This document shows positions 24,069-33,193 of a DNA stretch of 37,318 nt, in pieces; the stretch's first letter is position 1, and every line of letters begins with the position of its first letter. The notes beneath the pieces were generated by a model. The model was not told the origin of the DNA, made no database searches, and worked only from the letters and a program-made list of their open reading frames with translations. The position numbers and the translations under genes are program-made. Where the stretch lies: assembly GCF_900167445.1 (NCBI RefSeq), contig NZ_FUZT01000027.1, positions 1 to 37,318 on the forward strand, read 5' to 3'. The stretch is from Maledivibacter halophilus (lineage in GTDB: Bacteria; Bacillota; Clostridia; Peptostreptococcales; Caminicellaceae).

Positions 24069-24238
24069 TTCATTAACCCCTTTATTTATTATATTTAATA
24101 TATTTTTAAGTTTTGTTTTATAACTATTACTCTAATAATTTTATCATAAAGATATATTAAAATTCAAAGGTACTTAATTTTTCCATAGTTTTTTGATTTA
24201 ATATTTCTTAAAAATTTCAAATATAATATATTATTTAA

Positions 24239-24360
24239 GTGAGCAAATTGCATAATTACCTCTTCAAAAAACTAACTACCACATATTGTTTTGAAATCTC
24301 CGAAGCTATACCATATATATTATGCAATTTTGCCAAATTAGAGTTATGCAATTTCCTCAA
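24239..24360 (+). repeat. Dispersed AAATTGCATAAT element, copy B
   Basis: Runs from GTGAGCAAATTGCATAATTA to GAGTTATGCAATTTCCTCAA, with inner CATATATATTATGCAATTTT. About 80% like copy A over its length by eye. It sits between the NUDIX promoter region and the end of the aminopeptidase gene. Apart from it, the 24069-24390 gap shows nothing. A 65-codon frame starting in it is not a gene. Confidence 0.88.
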
Positions 24361-24390
24361 GTATGAACTAGGATATATTCAGTTGCAGTA

Positions 24391-25464
24391 TTACAATATT
24401 GTCAACTTCCTTGGGAACTTATTTAAAATTTCATAAGAATCCTCTGTTATAAGTATAGTATCTTCAATCCTCAATCCTCCCCAACCGGGTATATAAATTC
24501 CTGGCTCTACTGTTAAAGTCATATTTTTTTCTGTTTTGAATTTAGAATCCTGAGATAATCTTGGATTTTCATGGATATCTAGACCTACTCCATGGCCTAA
24601 GCCGGGATAGTAATAATTAATATATTTTTCTGGAATAACTTCTCTTACCTTTTGGTCAGGAAGCTGACATGATATACCTGGCTTCAGAGCTTTTATCCCT
24701 TCCATCTCTGCTTTTTCAATTATATTATAAAGTTCTTTTTGATTATCATTGGCATTCCCAAGAATAAAAGTGCGACTCATATCGGCATGATATCCATTAT
24801 ATAAAGCACCAAAATCAAATAATACATAATCACCATCTTCCAATTTTTTATTATCCGGCTTTCCATGAAGTAATGATGTTTTTGGTCCAGATAGAATCAT
24901 AGTATCAAAGGACAATCCTTGTGCCCCATTGGATTTTAAATTGTATTCAAGCCTGGCAATAAGCTCCATTTCAGTTATACCTGGCCTAATATATGGAATT
25001 GTAAGTTTAAGTGCTTTATCTGAAATTTTACAGGCAATTTTTAAAGCTTCTATTTCCTCCCTATCCTTAATCATTCTAATTTCTTCTATGATATCATTAA
25101 GAGGAACAAGCTCTACTTCATTAAGCTCATCGCTAAGGGATTTATATGTTGAATAAGGCATTTGACTGCCTTCAAAGGCAAGTCTTTTTATTTTTAAAGC
25201 CTTTACTGCGTATTTGTAAGATTTTGCATCACAACGTTTATTATCAAGCCATTTAATAACCTCAATATCTTTGTGACATTCCTTCTCAGCTTGTTCAGTA
25301 TATCTTCCATCGGTAAAAAAAATACACCCATTAGGAGATACTACAAGATAAGATGAGTCACCTGTAAAGCCGCTTAAATAAGTTACATTAGATTCAGAGG
25401 ATATCAAAAATCCATCTATGTCCTTTTCTTGCATAATTTTTAAAAGCTTTTTAATTCTCTCCAT
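24391..25464 (-). CDS. Xaa-Pro aminopeptidase / dipeptidase (M24B)
   Basis: A 357-residue cytosolic dimetal peptidase that removes or splits residues before proline. It has a creatinase-like N-terminal domain (1-125: DGFLISSESNVTYLSGFTGD) and a pita-bread catalytic domain with the five metal ligands in order: D in LFDFGALYNGYHADMSRTF (two Asp), H in PGLGHGVGLDIHE, E in LTVEPGIYIPG and E in GLRIEDT. The length is typical of PepQ/YpdF-type enzymes. The ATG follows AGGGGGAA. It is divergent from typA. Confidence 0.93.
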   Translation of the reverse strand: MERIKKLLKIMQEKDIDGFLISSESNVTYLSGFTGDSSYLVVSPNGCIFFTDGRYTEQAEKECHKDIEVIKWLDNKRCDAKSYKYAVKALKIKRLAFEGSQMPYSTYKSLSDELNEVELVPLNDIIEEIRMIKDREEIEALKIACKISDKALKLTIPYIRPGITEMELIARLEYNLKSNGAQGLSFDTMILSGPKTSLLHGKPDNKKLEDGDYVLFDFGALYNGYHADMSRTFILGNANDNQKELYNIIEKAEMEGIKALKPGISCQLPDQKVREVIPEKYINYYYPGLGHGVGLDIHENPRLSQDSKFKTEKNMTLTVEPGIYIPGWGGLRIEDTILITEDSYEILNKFPRKLTIL

Positions 25465-25512
25465 ATGTATTTCCCCCTAAAAAATTTTATTTATATGATA
25501 GAATTGCATAAC

Positions 25513-25640
25513 TAATTGAGTAAATTGCATAACTCTAATTTGGCACAATTGCATAATATATATGGTATTGCTTTGAAGATTTTAAAACCATATGTAGTAG
25601 ATAATTTTTGGGTAAGGTAATTATGCAATTTGCTCAATTA
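25513..25640 (-). repeat. Dispersed AAATTGCATAAT element, copy C (best ends)
   Basis: TAATTGAGTAAATTGCATAA (25513-25532) and TTATGCAATTTGCTCAATTA (25621-25640) are inverted over 20 bp with one mismatch. Inside, in minus sense, are GGTAATTATGCAA-type and TATTATGCAATTGTGCC words as in copies A and B. Extra ATTGCATAA words lie on either side (25503, and inverted near 25660-25675). It occupies the pepP-typA divergent region. Confidence 0.9.
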
Positions 25641-25761
25641 TCCAATTGTTTAAAATAATAATTGTGCAATTATCTCATATATATAACTTTATATTAAAAT
25701 TCATAATTTTCAATATATATCTTTTAAATTTATGTAAATTTTGTATTTTACATAATATTAA

Positions 25762-25790
25762 TTGATTAAATTCAAAATAAGGTGTACTAT
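25762..25790 (+). promoter_or_regulatory. typA promoter
   Basis: TTGATT (25762-25767), 17 bp, TACTAT (25785-25790). Predicted start near 25797, 31 bp before ATG 25828. Confidence 0.6.
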
Positions 25791-25827
25791 TATAGAAGCG
25801 AAAAAATTGAAAGGATAGATACTATAT

Positions 25828-27639
25828 ATGGAAAAGAAAAAAATAATAAATATTGCAGTGATAGCCCATGTAGATGCAGGGAAATCTACTTTGGTGGATG
25901 CATTACTCAGCCAAAGTGGAGTATTTAGAGAAAATCAAGAGGTTGTAGACTGTGTAATGGACAGCAATGACTTGGAAAGGGAACGTGGAATTACTATTTA
26001 TTCCAAGAATTGCTCCATAGAATACAATGATGTGAAGATAAACATAGTTGATACTCCAGGCCATGCCGATTTTTCTTCAGAAGTAGAAAGGATTATAAAA
26101 ACTGTGGATACAGCAATTCTTTTAGTCGATTCCAGTGAAGGTCCCATGCCTCAAACTAGATTTGTTCTAAAAAAAGCCCTTGAAAGAGGATTAAAACCTA
26201 TACTATTTATAAATAAAATAGATAAGAATGACCAAAGAGCTGAAGAGGTTGTTGATATGACCTTTGATTTGTTTGCTGATTTAGATGCAAATGATGAACA
26301 ACTAGATTTTCCAATTGTTTATGGTATTGCCAAGGATGGAATAGCAAAGAGAGAGATGGATGAAGACAGTGACAACCTAAAACCTCTATTTGAATTGCTA
26401 TTAGAGCATGTTAATGCCTATCCAAATAAGGATAATGAAAACCTACAGCTTCAAATTTCTTCCCTTGCATATGATGATTATATAGGGAGACTAGGAATAG
26501 GAAGAATAACAAAAGGAACAATAAAAGCTGGTGAGCAGATAGCTATCTTTAAAAGAGATGGTAGTATAGGTAACGGAAAAATATCAAAATTATTCGTATA
26601 TGAAGGCTTAAACAGAGTAGAGAAAAGTAAAGCTTATAGCGGTGATATAGTTGTAGTTGCAGGAATTGCAGACTTATCTATAGGAGAAACAATTTGCAAC
26701 GTAGATAAGATAGATCCCCTTGAAATGATAGAAATTGAAGAACCAACATTGTCTATGAACTTTTTAGTTAATGATTCTCCCTTCTGCGGCAAAAGTGGAA
26801 AATACGTTACCACAAGACATATTAGAGCAAGACTTGAAAGAGAATTAGAGGTTAATGTTGGACTACGGGTAGAAGAACTTGAAAATTCTGATGGCTATAA
26901 GGTTTCTGGAAGAGGAGAGCTTCATTTATCAATTCTACTTGAGAATATGCGTAGAGAAGGCTATGAACTTTCAGTATCTAAGCCTGAGGTTTTAATGAAA
27001 AAAATAGATGGGAAATTACATGAACCTGTAGAAAGAGTAATAGCTTCTGTACCCGATGAATATTCAGGGACAATAATATCAAGGCTAAATCTTAGAAAAG
27101 GGATTATGGAATATATGGAATCAGAAAATGGATATACAAGGCTGGAATTTATAGTTCCAACTAGAGGATTGCTAGGATATCGAAGTCAGTTTATAAATGA
27201 TACCCGAGGTGAGGGTTCTTTAGTGAGATCTTTTGAGAGATATGAACCCCATAAGGGTGATATTCCCAAAAGAAGTAATGGAGTGCTTATCTCACAAATA
27301 AATGGTTCTACCATGGCATATTCATTGTTTAACCTAAGTGAAAGGGCCAATATGTTTGTAGGTCCTGCCACAGATGTGTATGAAGGCATGATAATAGGCA
27401 TGAACAGCAGAAAGGAAGATATGACAGTTAATCCCTGTAAAAACAAAAAGCTTACAAATACAAGGGCCTCAGGTAGTGATGATGCAATAAAACTTCTTTC
27501 GCCTAAAATTTTTACCCTGGAAGAAGCCCTTGAATTTATAGAAGATGATGAATTAGTGGAAATTACCCCCGATGCAATAAGACTTAGGAAAAAAATATTA
27601 AATGAAAATGATAGAGTTAAGGCAATGAGGAGATTGTAA
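25828..27639 (+). CDS. typA: Translational GTPase TypA/BipA
   Basis: A ribosome-binding GTPase of the EF-G group, needed for ribosome assembly or stress growth in other bacteria. The 603-residue product has G1 AHVDAGKST (residues 13-21), a switch region RERGITIYSKN, G3 DTPGHADF, G4 NKID and the TypA-specific C-terminal domain (about 490-603). The switch I region reads SNDLERERGIT, which is the normal BipA form. Some residues differ from the more common AHVDHGKTT, here with Ala at the fourth position of the motif. An AAAGGAT site stands 11 bases before the start. Confidence 0.9.
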   Translation: MEKKKIINIAVIAHVDAGKSTLVDALLSQSGVFRENQEVVDCVMDSNDLERERGITIYSKNCSIEYNDVKINIVDTPGHADFSSEVERIIKTVDTAILLVDSSEGPMPQTRFVLKKALERGLKPILFINKIDKNDQRAEEVVDMTFDLFADLDANDEQLDFPIVYGIAKDGIAKREMDEDSDNLKPLFELLLEHVNAYPNKDNENLQLQISSLAYDDYIGRLGIGRITKGTIKAGEQIAIFKRDGSIGNGKISKLFVYEGLNRVEKSKAYSGDIVVVAGIADLSIGETICNVDKIDPLEMIEIEEPTLSMNFLVNDSPFCGKSGKYVTTRHIRARLERELEVNVGLRVEELENSDGYKVSGRGELHLSILLENMRREGYELSVSKPEVLMKKIDGKLHEPVERVIASVPDEYSGTIISRLNLRKGIMEYMESENGYTRLEFIVPTRGLLGYRSQFINDTRGEGSLVRSFERYEPHKGDIPKRSNGVLISQINGSTMAYSLFNLSERANMFVGPATDVYEGMIIGMNSRKEDMTVNPCKNKKLTNTRASGSDDAIKLLSPKIFTLEEALEFIEDDELVEITPDAIRLRKKILNENDRVKAMRRL

Positions 27640-27653
27640 TAAGTATAAAAATT

Positions 27654-27916
27654 ACTCAAATGAAATATGAAAACCTTCTAAATTTTATTTTAAAACAAAG
27701 AAATTTAGTTTGTTAGAATAACAATAAGGAATCATAGAAATTATTTCTATGGTTCTTTTTGTTTTTTATTTCAAATACTAAAAGTATGAATTAATTTTTG
27801 TTCTAGTTCCCATATCAGGGATTTTAATATTTCCTTTTCGTTCATGTAATAAACCCGTTTTTTTGTATAAACTTGAAGGAAAAAACAAGTTTATTAAAAT
27901 CACTCAAATGAAATAT
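27654..27916 (+). repeat. 15-bp direct repeat flanking the typA terminator region
   Basis: ACTCAAATGAAATAT occurs at 27654-27668 and 27902-27916, and similarity continues on both sides (AAAA before; AAAAC/TCCCTT-like words after). The 248-bp unit between the repeat starts holds the typA terminator and a hairpin (ATAAACTTG 27867-27875 / CAAGTTTAT 27886-27894). Confidence 0.55.
27729..27765 (+). terminator. typA terminator
   Basis: GAATCATAGAAA (27729-27740) pairs with TTTCTATGGTTC (27744-27755) with one G-U pair and a 3-nt loop, then TTTTTGTTTTTTATTT. Confidence 0.85.
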
Positions 27917-27963
27917 TAAAATCCCTTAAATTAAAAATAAAAAAATAAGGATGATAATAGTCT

Positions 27964-28899
27964 ATGAACAAAAAATTTATACTTATAATATTTATCTTTT
28001 TATTTATTATTACAGGATGTGTCCAAAGAGAATGGATACAAAATAATATTGTTAAAGGGATTAGTGATAACAGCTATGATGTGACAATGAAAAGAGATCT
28101 TTTATGTTTAATGATGGCTTACCCAGAGCATATAATAGATATAGAAAAGTCAAAAAATAATGAAGTATATATAGTCTTAAAATCAGGAAAGAAAATACTT
28201 TATGATGATAAAAGAAATAAAAATAATAATGAAAAATTGGTAAATCCAGATTTACAGGATATGATGGAGCAGCTATATCCTCTTGAAGATATAAATGGAC
28301 TTGTGGATACCGATTTTAATCCCGGACGTATTAGGGTATATTCCTTGCTTAAAGAAGTTTATGGAAAATCAAGTGGACAGGTTGAGTCTAATCTTGAAAA
28401 TGTAAAGATAGGCTATAAATACTATCCCTTCAATAAAGTAAATAAAGGCTCTAGTTCTTTAAAGAACGTTATGAAAGAGATTGCTGCAATAGCAGAAAAT
28501 AAAGAAAATATTTATTCCTTTGTATATCCACCAAGTGGAACCTTTAATTATAGGTATATATCGGGAACAAACAGGCTGAGTCCCCATTCATTTGGAATTG
28601 CCGTTGATTTAAAAAGAGATAAAAGAGATTACTGGAAATGGGCATCCCGTGAGGAAGGAGAAAAGAGGCTAATATCCTATTCAAAGGATCTAGTAAGGGT
28701 CTTTGAAAAAAATAACTTTATTTGGGGTGGTAAATGGGGGCATTTTGATATACTCCATTTTGAATATAGACCAGAGCTAATACTAAAGGCCAGATATTTT
28801 TCAAAAAAGCCTGCCTTAGGTAATCCTTGGCATGATGGGATAAATTCATCAGATACAAATATAAAAAAGTATATTAGCATAATTAATGAGAAGCTATAG
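27964..28899 (+). CDS. M15-family (VanY-like) carboxypeptidase lipoprotein
   Basis: A 311-residue exported peptidase. The N-terminus is a lipoprotein signal: MNKKFILIIFIFLFIITGC, with Cys 19 in the lipobox ITGC. The C-terminal half carries the M15 zinc motif SPHSFGIAVDL (SxHxxGxAxD) and GGKWGHFDILHFEYRP (last His ligand with the catalytic Glu nearby). Such enzymes trim peptidoglycan stem peptides (D,D-carboxypeptidase or L,D-endopeptidase). It acts outside the membrane, anchored by lipid. AAGGATG precedes the ATG at wide spacing. No spore or resistance genes adjoin, so the role may be wall turnover. Confidence 0.88.
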   Translation: MNKKFILIIFIFLFIITGCVQREWIQNNIVKGISDNSYDVTMKRDLLCLMMAYPEHIIDIEKSKNNEVYIVLKSGKKILYDDKRNKNNNEKLVNPDLQDMMEQLYPLEDINGLVDTDFNPGRIRVYSLLKEVYGKSSGQVESNLENVKIGYKYYPFNKVNKGSSSLKNVMKEIAAIAENKENIYSFVYPPSGTFNYRYISGTNRLSPHSFGIAVDLKRDKRDYWKWASREEGEKRLISYSKDLVRVFEKNNFIWGGKWGHFDILHFEYRPELILKARYFSKKPALGNPWHDGINSSDTNIKKYISIINEKL

Positions 28900-28946
28900 G
28901 CATAATCTATGGATTTATAACCTTAAAGAAGTCAGGAGGAAAATTG

Positions 28947-28986
28947 AAAAAGAAAGCTAAAGGTAAAATTTTAACTTTCTTTTTTA
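28947..28986. terminator. Weak bidirectional terminator
   Basis: AAAAAGAAAG (28947-28956) and CTTTCTTTTT (28975-28984), loop 18 nt, between the convergent M15 and DUF401 genes. Low GC, so only moderately convincing. Confidence 0.45.
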
Positions 28987-28995
28987 GAGGTATAT

Positions 28996-30237
28996 CTACA
29001 AAATATTTATCAAATATATAATTATCATAGATAAATAAGTTAAGGGAAGTATATAAAGATAATTTTTATACAAATCCTTGAGTTTCACATCAAAATATTC
29101 TAAAGTAAGGACCTGACACATGTGAAGAGGGGATATGTAATAAAACATAAATCCACTTGTGTAAATAAACATAGCGTATAAAAGTTTTACATGGTCCGTA
29201 GGTGCTAAAGGTAAAATCATAGGAAAAAGTATAGCAATGCTTGGCTGGGTAGAAGCCAATGGAAAAGATATTAGACCGCATGATAATATTATTAATAGCT
29301 CTATAGGTATTCCTTTATCCAATAAATTATTTAAGAAGATAAACAACTCATCAAAATCATTCACCACATTTTTAAAAACCATAATACCTAGTATAGCTAT
29401 TACCATAGGAGGCTTTAAGCCCTTATACATAGTTATAAAAACATTTTCATTTATTTTGTATTTATCATCCCTTGATTTATCGTATACATTTATTACAATA
29501 GCTGCAAAAACACCTATTACAAGGGAAAGATAAAAGGGCAAATCAAAAATAAAAACCCCAAATAAACTAATTAATATAGGAGATGAATATAAAGTAAATT
29601 TTCCAATTGTTTTTAAGTATTCCTTTAAATTTATTTTTTTAAGCTTTGGTTCATTATATTTTCTAAGATAAAAAAAGTAGCCCAATATATACATAACTAC
29701 TGCAATAGGAAATTGAAGCTTAATAAAATCTAAAATATCAAATTCGCCTATTTCAGCAGCTAATATGATTGTTGGCGATAAAGGAAAGCAGAAATATAGG
29801 GCATGTCTAAAGATGAGATTTATTGATGCCCTTTTATCCTTAGAAATATCTAATTTATTTCCAAGAGCATCTACAACTGGACAAGACATCAATGCTCCCC
29901 CAGTAACCAATAAAGTACCAATGATTGCAGGTGCCATCAATATAGTTGTTCTTGCACTTCTAAGCATTTGCTCAAGGGATGTAATCATTCTATCTAGAAT
30001 TAAATATTTTTCCATAAGATGCCCAAGAATTGTAATTAGGGCTATAGCAAGGGCCAGAGTAATTGTTGTAGATTCTGAAAAAGTTCTTAAAAATACGTTA
30101 AAAATATAACTTGCATTTCTTCCATTTAAAATTGATAGGAGAATAGCTCCTATCATTAAAGAATAACCTATATTTACCTTTCTACTGACTAAAAATAGTG
30201 TTACTACCATTGAAATGACTAAAGTTACTATTACCAT
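28996..30237 (-). CDS. DUF401 family membrane protein (permease-like)
   Basis: A 413-residue integral membrane protein with about ten or eleven hydrophobic segments. It has the DUF401 features: a first half with TITLALAIALITILGHLMEK and the polar-in-membrane stretch TGGALMSCPVVDALG, and a second-half repeat ending PLASTQPSIAILFPMILPLAP. The two halves resemble an ion-transporter (IT superfamily) duplication. Members are of unknown substrate, sometimes near amino-acid or antiporter genes. The start follows AAAGGGG. Context gives no hint. Confidence 0.82.
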   Translation of the reverse strand: MVIVTLVISMVVTLFLVSRKVNIGYSLMIGAILLSILNGRNASYIFNVFLRTFSESTTITLALAIALITILGHLMEKYLILDRMITSLEQMLRSARTTILMAPAIIGTLLVTGGALMSCPVVDALGNKLDISKDKRASINLIFRHALYFCFPLSPTIILAAEIGEFDILDFIKLQFPIAVVMYILGYFFYLRKYNEPKLKKINLKEYLKTIGKFTLYSSPILISLFGVFIFDLPFYLSLVIGVFAAIVINVYDKSRDDKYKINENVFITMYKGLKPPMVIAILGIMVFKNVVNDFDELFIFLNNLLDKGIPIELLIILSCGLISFPLASTQPSIAILFPMILPLAPTDHVKLLYAMFIYTSGFMFYYISPLHMCQVLTLEYFDVKLKDLYKNYLYILPLTYLSMIIIYLINIL

Positions 30238-30443
30238 TCTAATCCCCTTTTCTTTTTCTATTAATTTTTTCTAATAAAAACCAATACACTATATTTATAT
30301 CATAATTTTACATTTAATAAAATATAAAGAAGAAAAAGTAGTTAAAAAACAATGGTAAAGGGGTTAGGTTTAAAATATAAAATTGTAATACATAATCCTA
30401 GATTATTCATAGAGAATTTTTAAAAATAAAGAGAGGAAAATAA

Positions 30444-30476
30444 AACAAGATACAGACTAAAAGGCTGCATCTTGTT
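30444..30476 (-). terminator. argCJ terminator
   Basis: AACAAGAT (30444-30451) and ATCTTGTT (30469-30476), with an inner CAG/CTG pairing. On the minus strand the stem is followed by TTATTTTCC, so it faces argJ. It is about 90 bp beyond the argJ stop. Confidence 0.75.
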
Positions 30477-30479
30477 AAC

Positions 30480-30514
30480 TATAGATATGCAATTTCCTCA
30501 ATTACATATCTATA
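30480..30514. repeat. Solo end of the dispersed element within a 10-bp inverted repeat
   Basis: TATAGATATG (30480-30489) and CATATCTATA (30505-30514) enclose CAATTTCCTCAATTA, the outer end of the dispersed family. The rest of the 30238-30561 gap has only the argJ terminator and AT-rich sequence. Confidence 0.55.
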
Positions 30515-30561
30515 TGGTGAATTGATATTAAAATTTAATTTATATATTTACAATCATTCTT

Positions 30562-31776
30562 CTATGTCCTATAAGCTCCATTTATTTTCACATAATCATA
30601 ACTTAAATCGCAGCCCCATGCTTTAGCGCTATATTTACCATCCTTTAAATCCACTATTATTTTAATATAGTCCTCTAAAAGAATTTTTTTTGCCAAATCT
30701 TCGTCGAAGGATAGACCCATACCATCTTTAACCAGTTGAATCTTACCATTTTCACCTTCAAAAAATATATTTACATATTCGGGGTTAAAATCACCTCCAG
30801 AGTAGCCCATTGAGCATAAAATTCTTCCCCAATTTGCATCGCCTCCAAAAAAGGCAGATTTAACAAGATTTGAAGTGATAATTGATTTGGCACATAGTTT
30901 GGCATCTTCCTTTGTCTTTGAACCGGATAAGTTTACTTCTATAAGCTTAGTGGCACCTTCTCCGTCCCCGGCAATCATCTTTGCAAGCTCAACAGTTACA
31001 ATACCCAATGCCTTCTTGAATTTAATATAATTTTTATCTTCTAGATTTATAGTATTGTTATTTGCACTTTCATTTGCAAGAATTATTACCATATCATTTG
31101 TACTGGTGTCTCCATCAACGGAAATCATGTTAAAGGAATCCTTTACGCTGTGGCTTAATGCTTTCTGAAGCATTTTCTTAGATATTGAAGCATTGGTCAA
31201 AATAAAACCAAGCATCGTTGCCATATTGGGATGAATCATTCCAGAACCTTTGGCCATACCGCTTATAATAATATTTTTTCCATCAATAGTAAATTCTACA
31301 GAAACTGTTTTTGTAGATGAATCCGTAGTAAGTATACCTTCTGCTGCATGATCAAAACCATCATTAGATATTAAGGAAACACCCTTTGTTATACCGGGAA
31401 TTATTTTATCCATAGGCATTGATACTCCAATTATTCCAGTGGATGCAACTAATACTTCATTAGAAGATAAATCCAGCTCTTTAGCCGTAGTTAATGTCAT
31501 TTCCATGGCATCATCAAAGCCTTTTTTCCCGGTACATGCATTTGCATTACCACTGTTTATAACTATAGCTTGGGTATTTTCATTTTTAATATTTTCCATA
31601 TTTATTTGAACCGGTGCAGCTTTCACCTTATTAGTTGTAAAAGTAGCAGCTGAGATGGCCTTTTTTTCACTATAGATTATACTTAAATCTTTCTTAGATT
31701 TATTTTTCTTTATGCCACAATGTAGACCAGCAGCCTTAAAACCGGGAACCGGTAAAAATTTATCATATTTAACCAT
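30562..31776 (-). CDS. argJ: Glutamate N-acetyltransferase / amino-acid acetyltransferase
   Basis: Transfers the acetyl group from N-acetylornithine to glutamate (recycling route) and, in bifunctional forms, from acetyl-CoA. The 404-residue product has the self-cleavage site in PNMATMLGFILTN, where the Thr of ATML becomes the new N-terminus and nucleophile, GSGMIHPNM just before it, and ASTGIIGVSMPMDKI and DGDTSTNDM. I choose ATG 31776, eight bases after AAGGAG; an ATG six codons earlier (31794) overlaps this site. It follows argC by about 50 bp in the same operon. Whether it is bifunctional cannot be read with certainty; no argA is present here. Confidence 0.96.
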   Translation of the reverse strand: MVKYDKFLPVPGFKAAGLHCGIKKNKSKKDLSIIYSEKKAISAATFTTNKVKAAPVQINMENIKNENTQAIVINSGNANACTGKKGFDDAMEMTLTTAKELDLSSNEVLVASTGIIGVSMPMDKIIPGITKGVSLISNDGFDHAAEGILTTDSSTKTVSVEFTIDGKNIIISGMAKGSGMIHPNMATMLGFILTNASISKKMLQKALSHSVKDSFNMISVDGDTSTNDMVIILANESANNNTINLEDKNYIKFKKALGIVTVELAKMIAGDGEGATKLIEVNLSGSKTKEDAKLCAKSIITSNLVKSAFFGGDANWGRILCSMGYSGGDFNPEYVNIFFEGENGKIQLVKDGMGLSFDEDLAKKILLEDYIKIIVDLKDGKYSAKAWGCDLSYDYVKINGAYRT

Positions 31777-31826
31777 ATTATTGACTCCTTTCAAAATGTT
31801 TTTAAGGGGTATTTATATGCCTTTGT

Positions 31827-32861
31827 TTAGGGTATCATTGATGGAAAGTTCAGGCCTTCATATTCATCAAATCCACACATTATATTCATATTTTGCACTG
31901 CCTGACCTGCAGCGCCTTTAATTAAATTATCTATAGCTGAAACCACAATAATATTTCCTGTTCTTTTATCAAATCTAATACCTATATCACAAAAGTTAGA
32001 ACCTTTAACCCATTTAGTTTCAGGAATATCTTCACTTACCCTTACAAAATAATCATTAGAATAAAACTCTTCATATATTTCTTGAATATTATCTAATGAA
32101 ATACTTTTTGACAATTTTCCATAGCAGGTTGCAAGTATTCCTCTATTCATGGGAATAAGATGAGGAGTAAAAAGTACATTTACATTTTCATTATTTATAT
32201 TTGAAAGCTCCTGTTCTATTTCAGGTGTATGCCTGTGCTTACCCACCTTATAAGCTTTAACAGATTCATTACATTCACAGAATAATGAAGAGGTATTTAA
32301 AGATCTTCCTGCTCCAGATACTCCTGACTTTGCGTCTATTATTATTGAGCTATTTTGTATCAAATTGTTTTTAAGTAGTGGAGCAATAGCCAATATACTG
32401 GCTGTAGGATAACAGCCGGGATTAGCAATTAGGCTTGCATTTTTAATGAGATTTCTATTTAATTCAGGTAAACCATAGACAGTATTTTTAAGGAGTTCTT
32501 TACCTTCATGGTTTAAACCATACCAGTCTTCATATATCTTATAGTTTTTTAATCTAAAGTCAGCACCCAAGTCTACTACTTTAATGCCTTTTAAAAGAAG
32601 GTCTTTAGCAATGTTCATGGATTTACCATGGGGTAGTGCAATAAATACAATATCTACTGAAGATAGATACTTATACATGTTCTGCATACTTATACATTTG
32701 GATTTGATAAAATCCCTATAATTTTTATAAATTGATGAATAAGTTTTGTCTGGATAACTATGGGAAACTAAAAAAGATACCTCTGTTTCTTTATGATTAT
32801 TTAAAAACCAAAGGAGTTGTTGACCAGCATAACCTGTGGCTCCTATAACTCCAACCTTCAT
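31827..32861 (-). CDS. argC: N-acetyl-gamma-glutamyl-phosphate reductase
   Basis: Reduces N-acetylglutamyl phosphate to the semialdehyde with NADPH, third step of arginine synthesis. The 344-residue product has the NADP-binding GVIGATGYAGQQLL at residues 4-17, the catalytic cysteine in IANPGCYPTASILA, and the KVGKHRHTPEIEQEL segment with the active-site His. GGTGGTGA precedes the ATG. First gene of argC-argJ; a consensus promoter overlapped by a perfect palindrome lies just upstream. Confidence 0.97.
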   Translation of the reverse strand: MKVGVIGATGYAGQQLLWFLNNHKETEVSFLVSHSYPDKTYSSIYKNYRDFIKSKCISMQNMYKYLSSVDIVFIALPHGKSMNIAKDLLLKGIKVVDLGADFRLKNYKIYEDWYGLNHEGKELLKNTVYGLPELNRNLIKNASLIANPGCYPTASILAIAPLLKNNLIQNSSIIIDAKSGVSGAGRSLNTSSLFCECNESVKAYKVGKHRHTPEIEQELSNINNENVNVLFTPHLIPMNRGILATCYGKLSKSISLDNIQEIYEEFYSNDYFVRVSEDIPETKWVKGSNFCDIGIRFDKRTGNIIVVSAIDNLIKGAAGQAVQNMNIMCGFDEYEGLNFPSMIP

Positions 32862-32878
32862 AAAATCACCACCTGAAA

Positions 32879-32901
32879 TATAATTATTAGTAATAATTAT
32901 A
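32879..32901 (-). promoter_or_regulatory. Perfect 23-bp palindrome at the argC promoter, candidate ArgR operator
   Basis: TATAATTATTA (32879-32889), a central base, and TAATAATTATA (32891-32901) are perfect inverted arms. The palindrome includes the -10 box and the start of transcription. An ArgR/AhrC ARG box is expected here; these are AT-rich inverted repeats of similar size, but the usual TGAAT/ATTCA half sites are not visible, so this remains an inference. Confidence 0.55.
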
Positions 32902-32924
32902 CATATATATTAATAAAAATACAA
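32896..32924 (-). promoter_or_regulatory. argCJ promoter
   Basis: On the minus strand TTGTAT (32919-32924), a 17-bp spacer and an exact TATAAT (32896-32901). Start of transcription near 32889, about 28 bp before the argC start codon. Confidence 0.75.
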
Positions 32925-32966
32925 TGTTTTTTTAAAAATATTTTTAAATATCATGAAAAATAAATT

Positions 32967-33135
32967 TAATTAAGGAAATTGCATAATTACCTGTTGTGAA
33001 AACTAACTGCTACATATAGGTTTAAAATCTCTAGAGAAATACCATCAAAGTATATTCTATTTTAAATAACTAATATTAAAGATAATATTTACATATGCAA
33101 TTTTGCAAATTGGAATTATGTAATTATCTCAATTG
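32967..33135 (+). repeat. Dispersed AAATTGCATAAT element, copy D, enlarged
   Basis: Left end TTAAGGAAATTGCATAATTA, middle AAACTAACTGCTACATATAG, inner ATATGCAATTTTGC and right end ATTATGTAATTATCTCAATTG. About 45 bp of extra sequence lies between ATACCAT and TATGCAA compared with copies A and B. It sits between the argC promoter and the amt leader. Confidence 0.75.
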
Positions 33136-33193
33136 TTATAGATAAATCCAAGTACATGGTAGTATATTACAGAAAAAAATATATAAAAAAGTA

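Noticed and set aside
24239..24436. 65-codon plus-strand frame between the NUDIX and aminopeptidase genes
   Set aside because: Starts inside dispersed element B and runs into the antisense of the aminopeptidase end; no ribosome site.
30351..30425. 23-codon ORF starting ATGGTAAAGGGG in the DUF401-argJ gap
   Set aside because: No ribosome site and no coding character.
20118..33135. CRISPR array, because AAATTGCATAAT words recur often
   Set aside because: Copies are hundreds to thousands of bases apart, in both senses, with no unit-length spacers and no cas genes.
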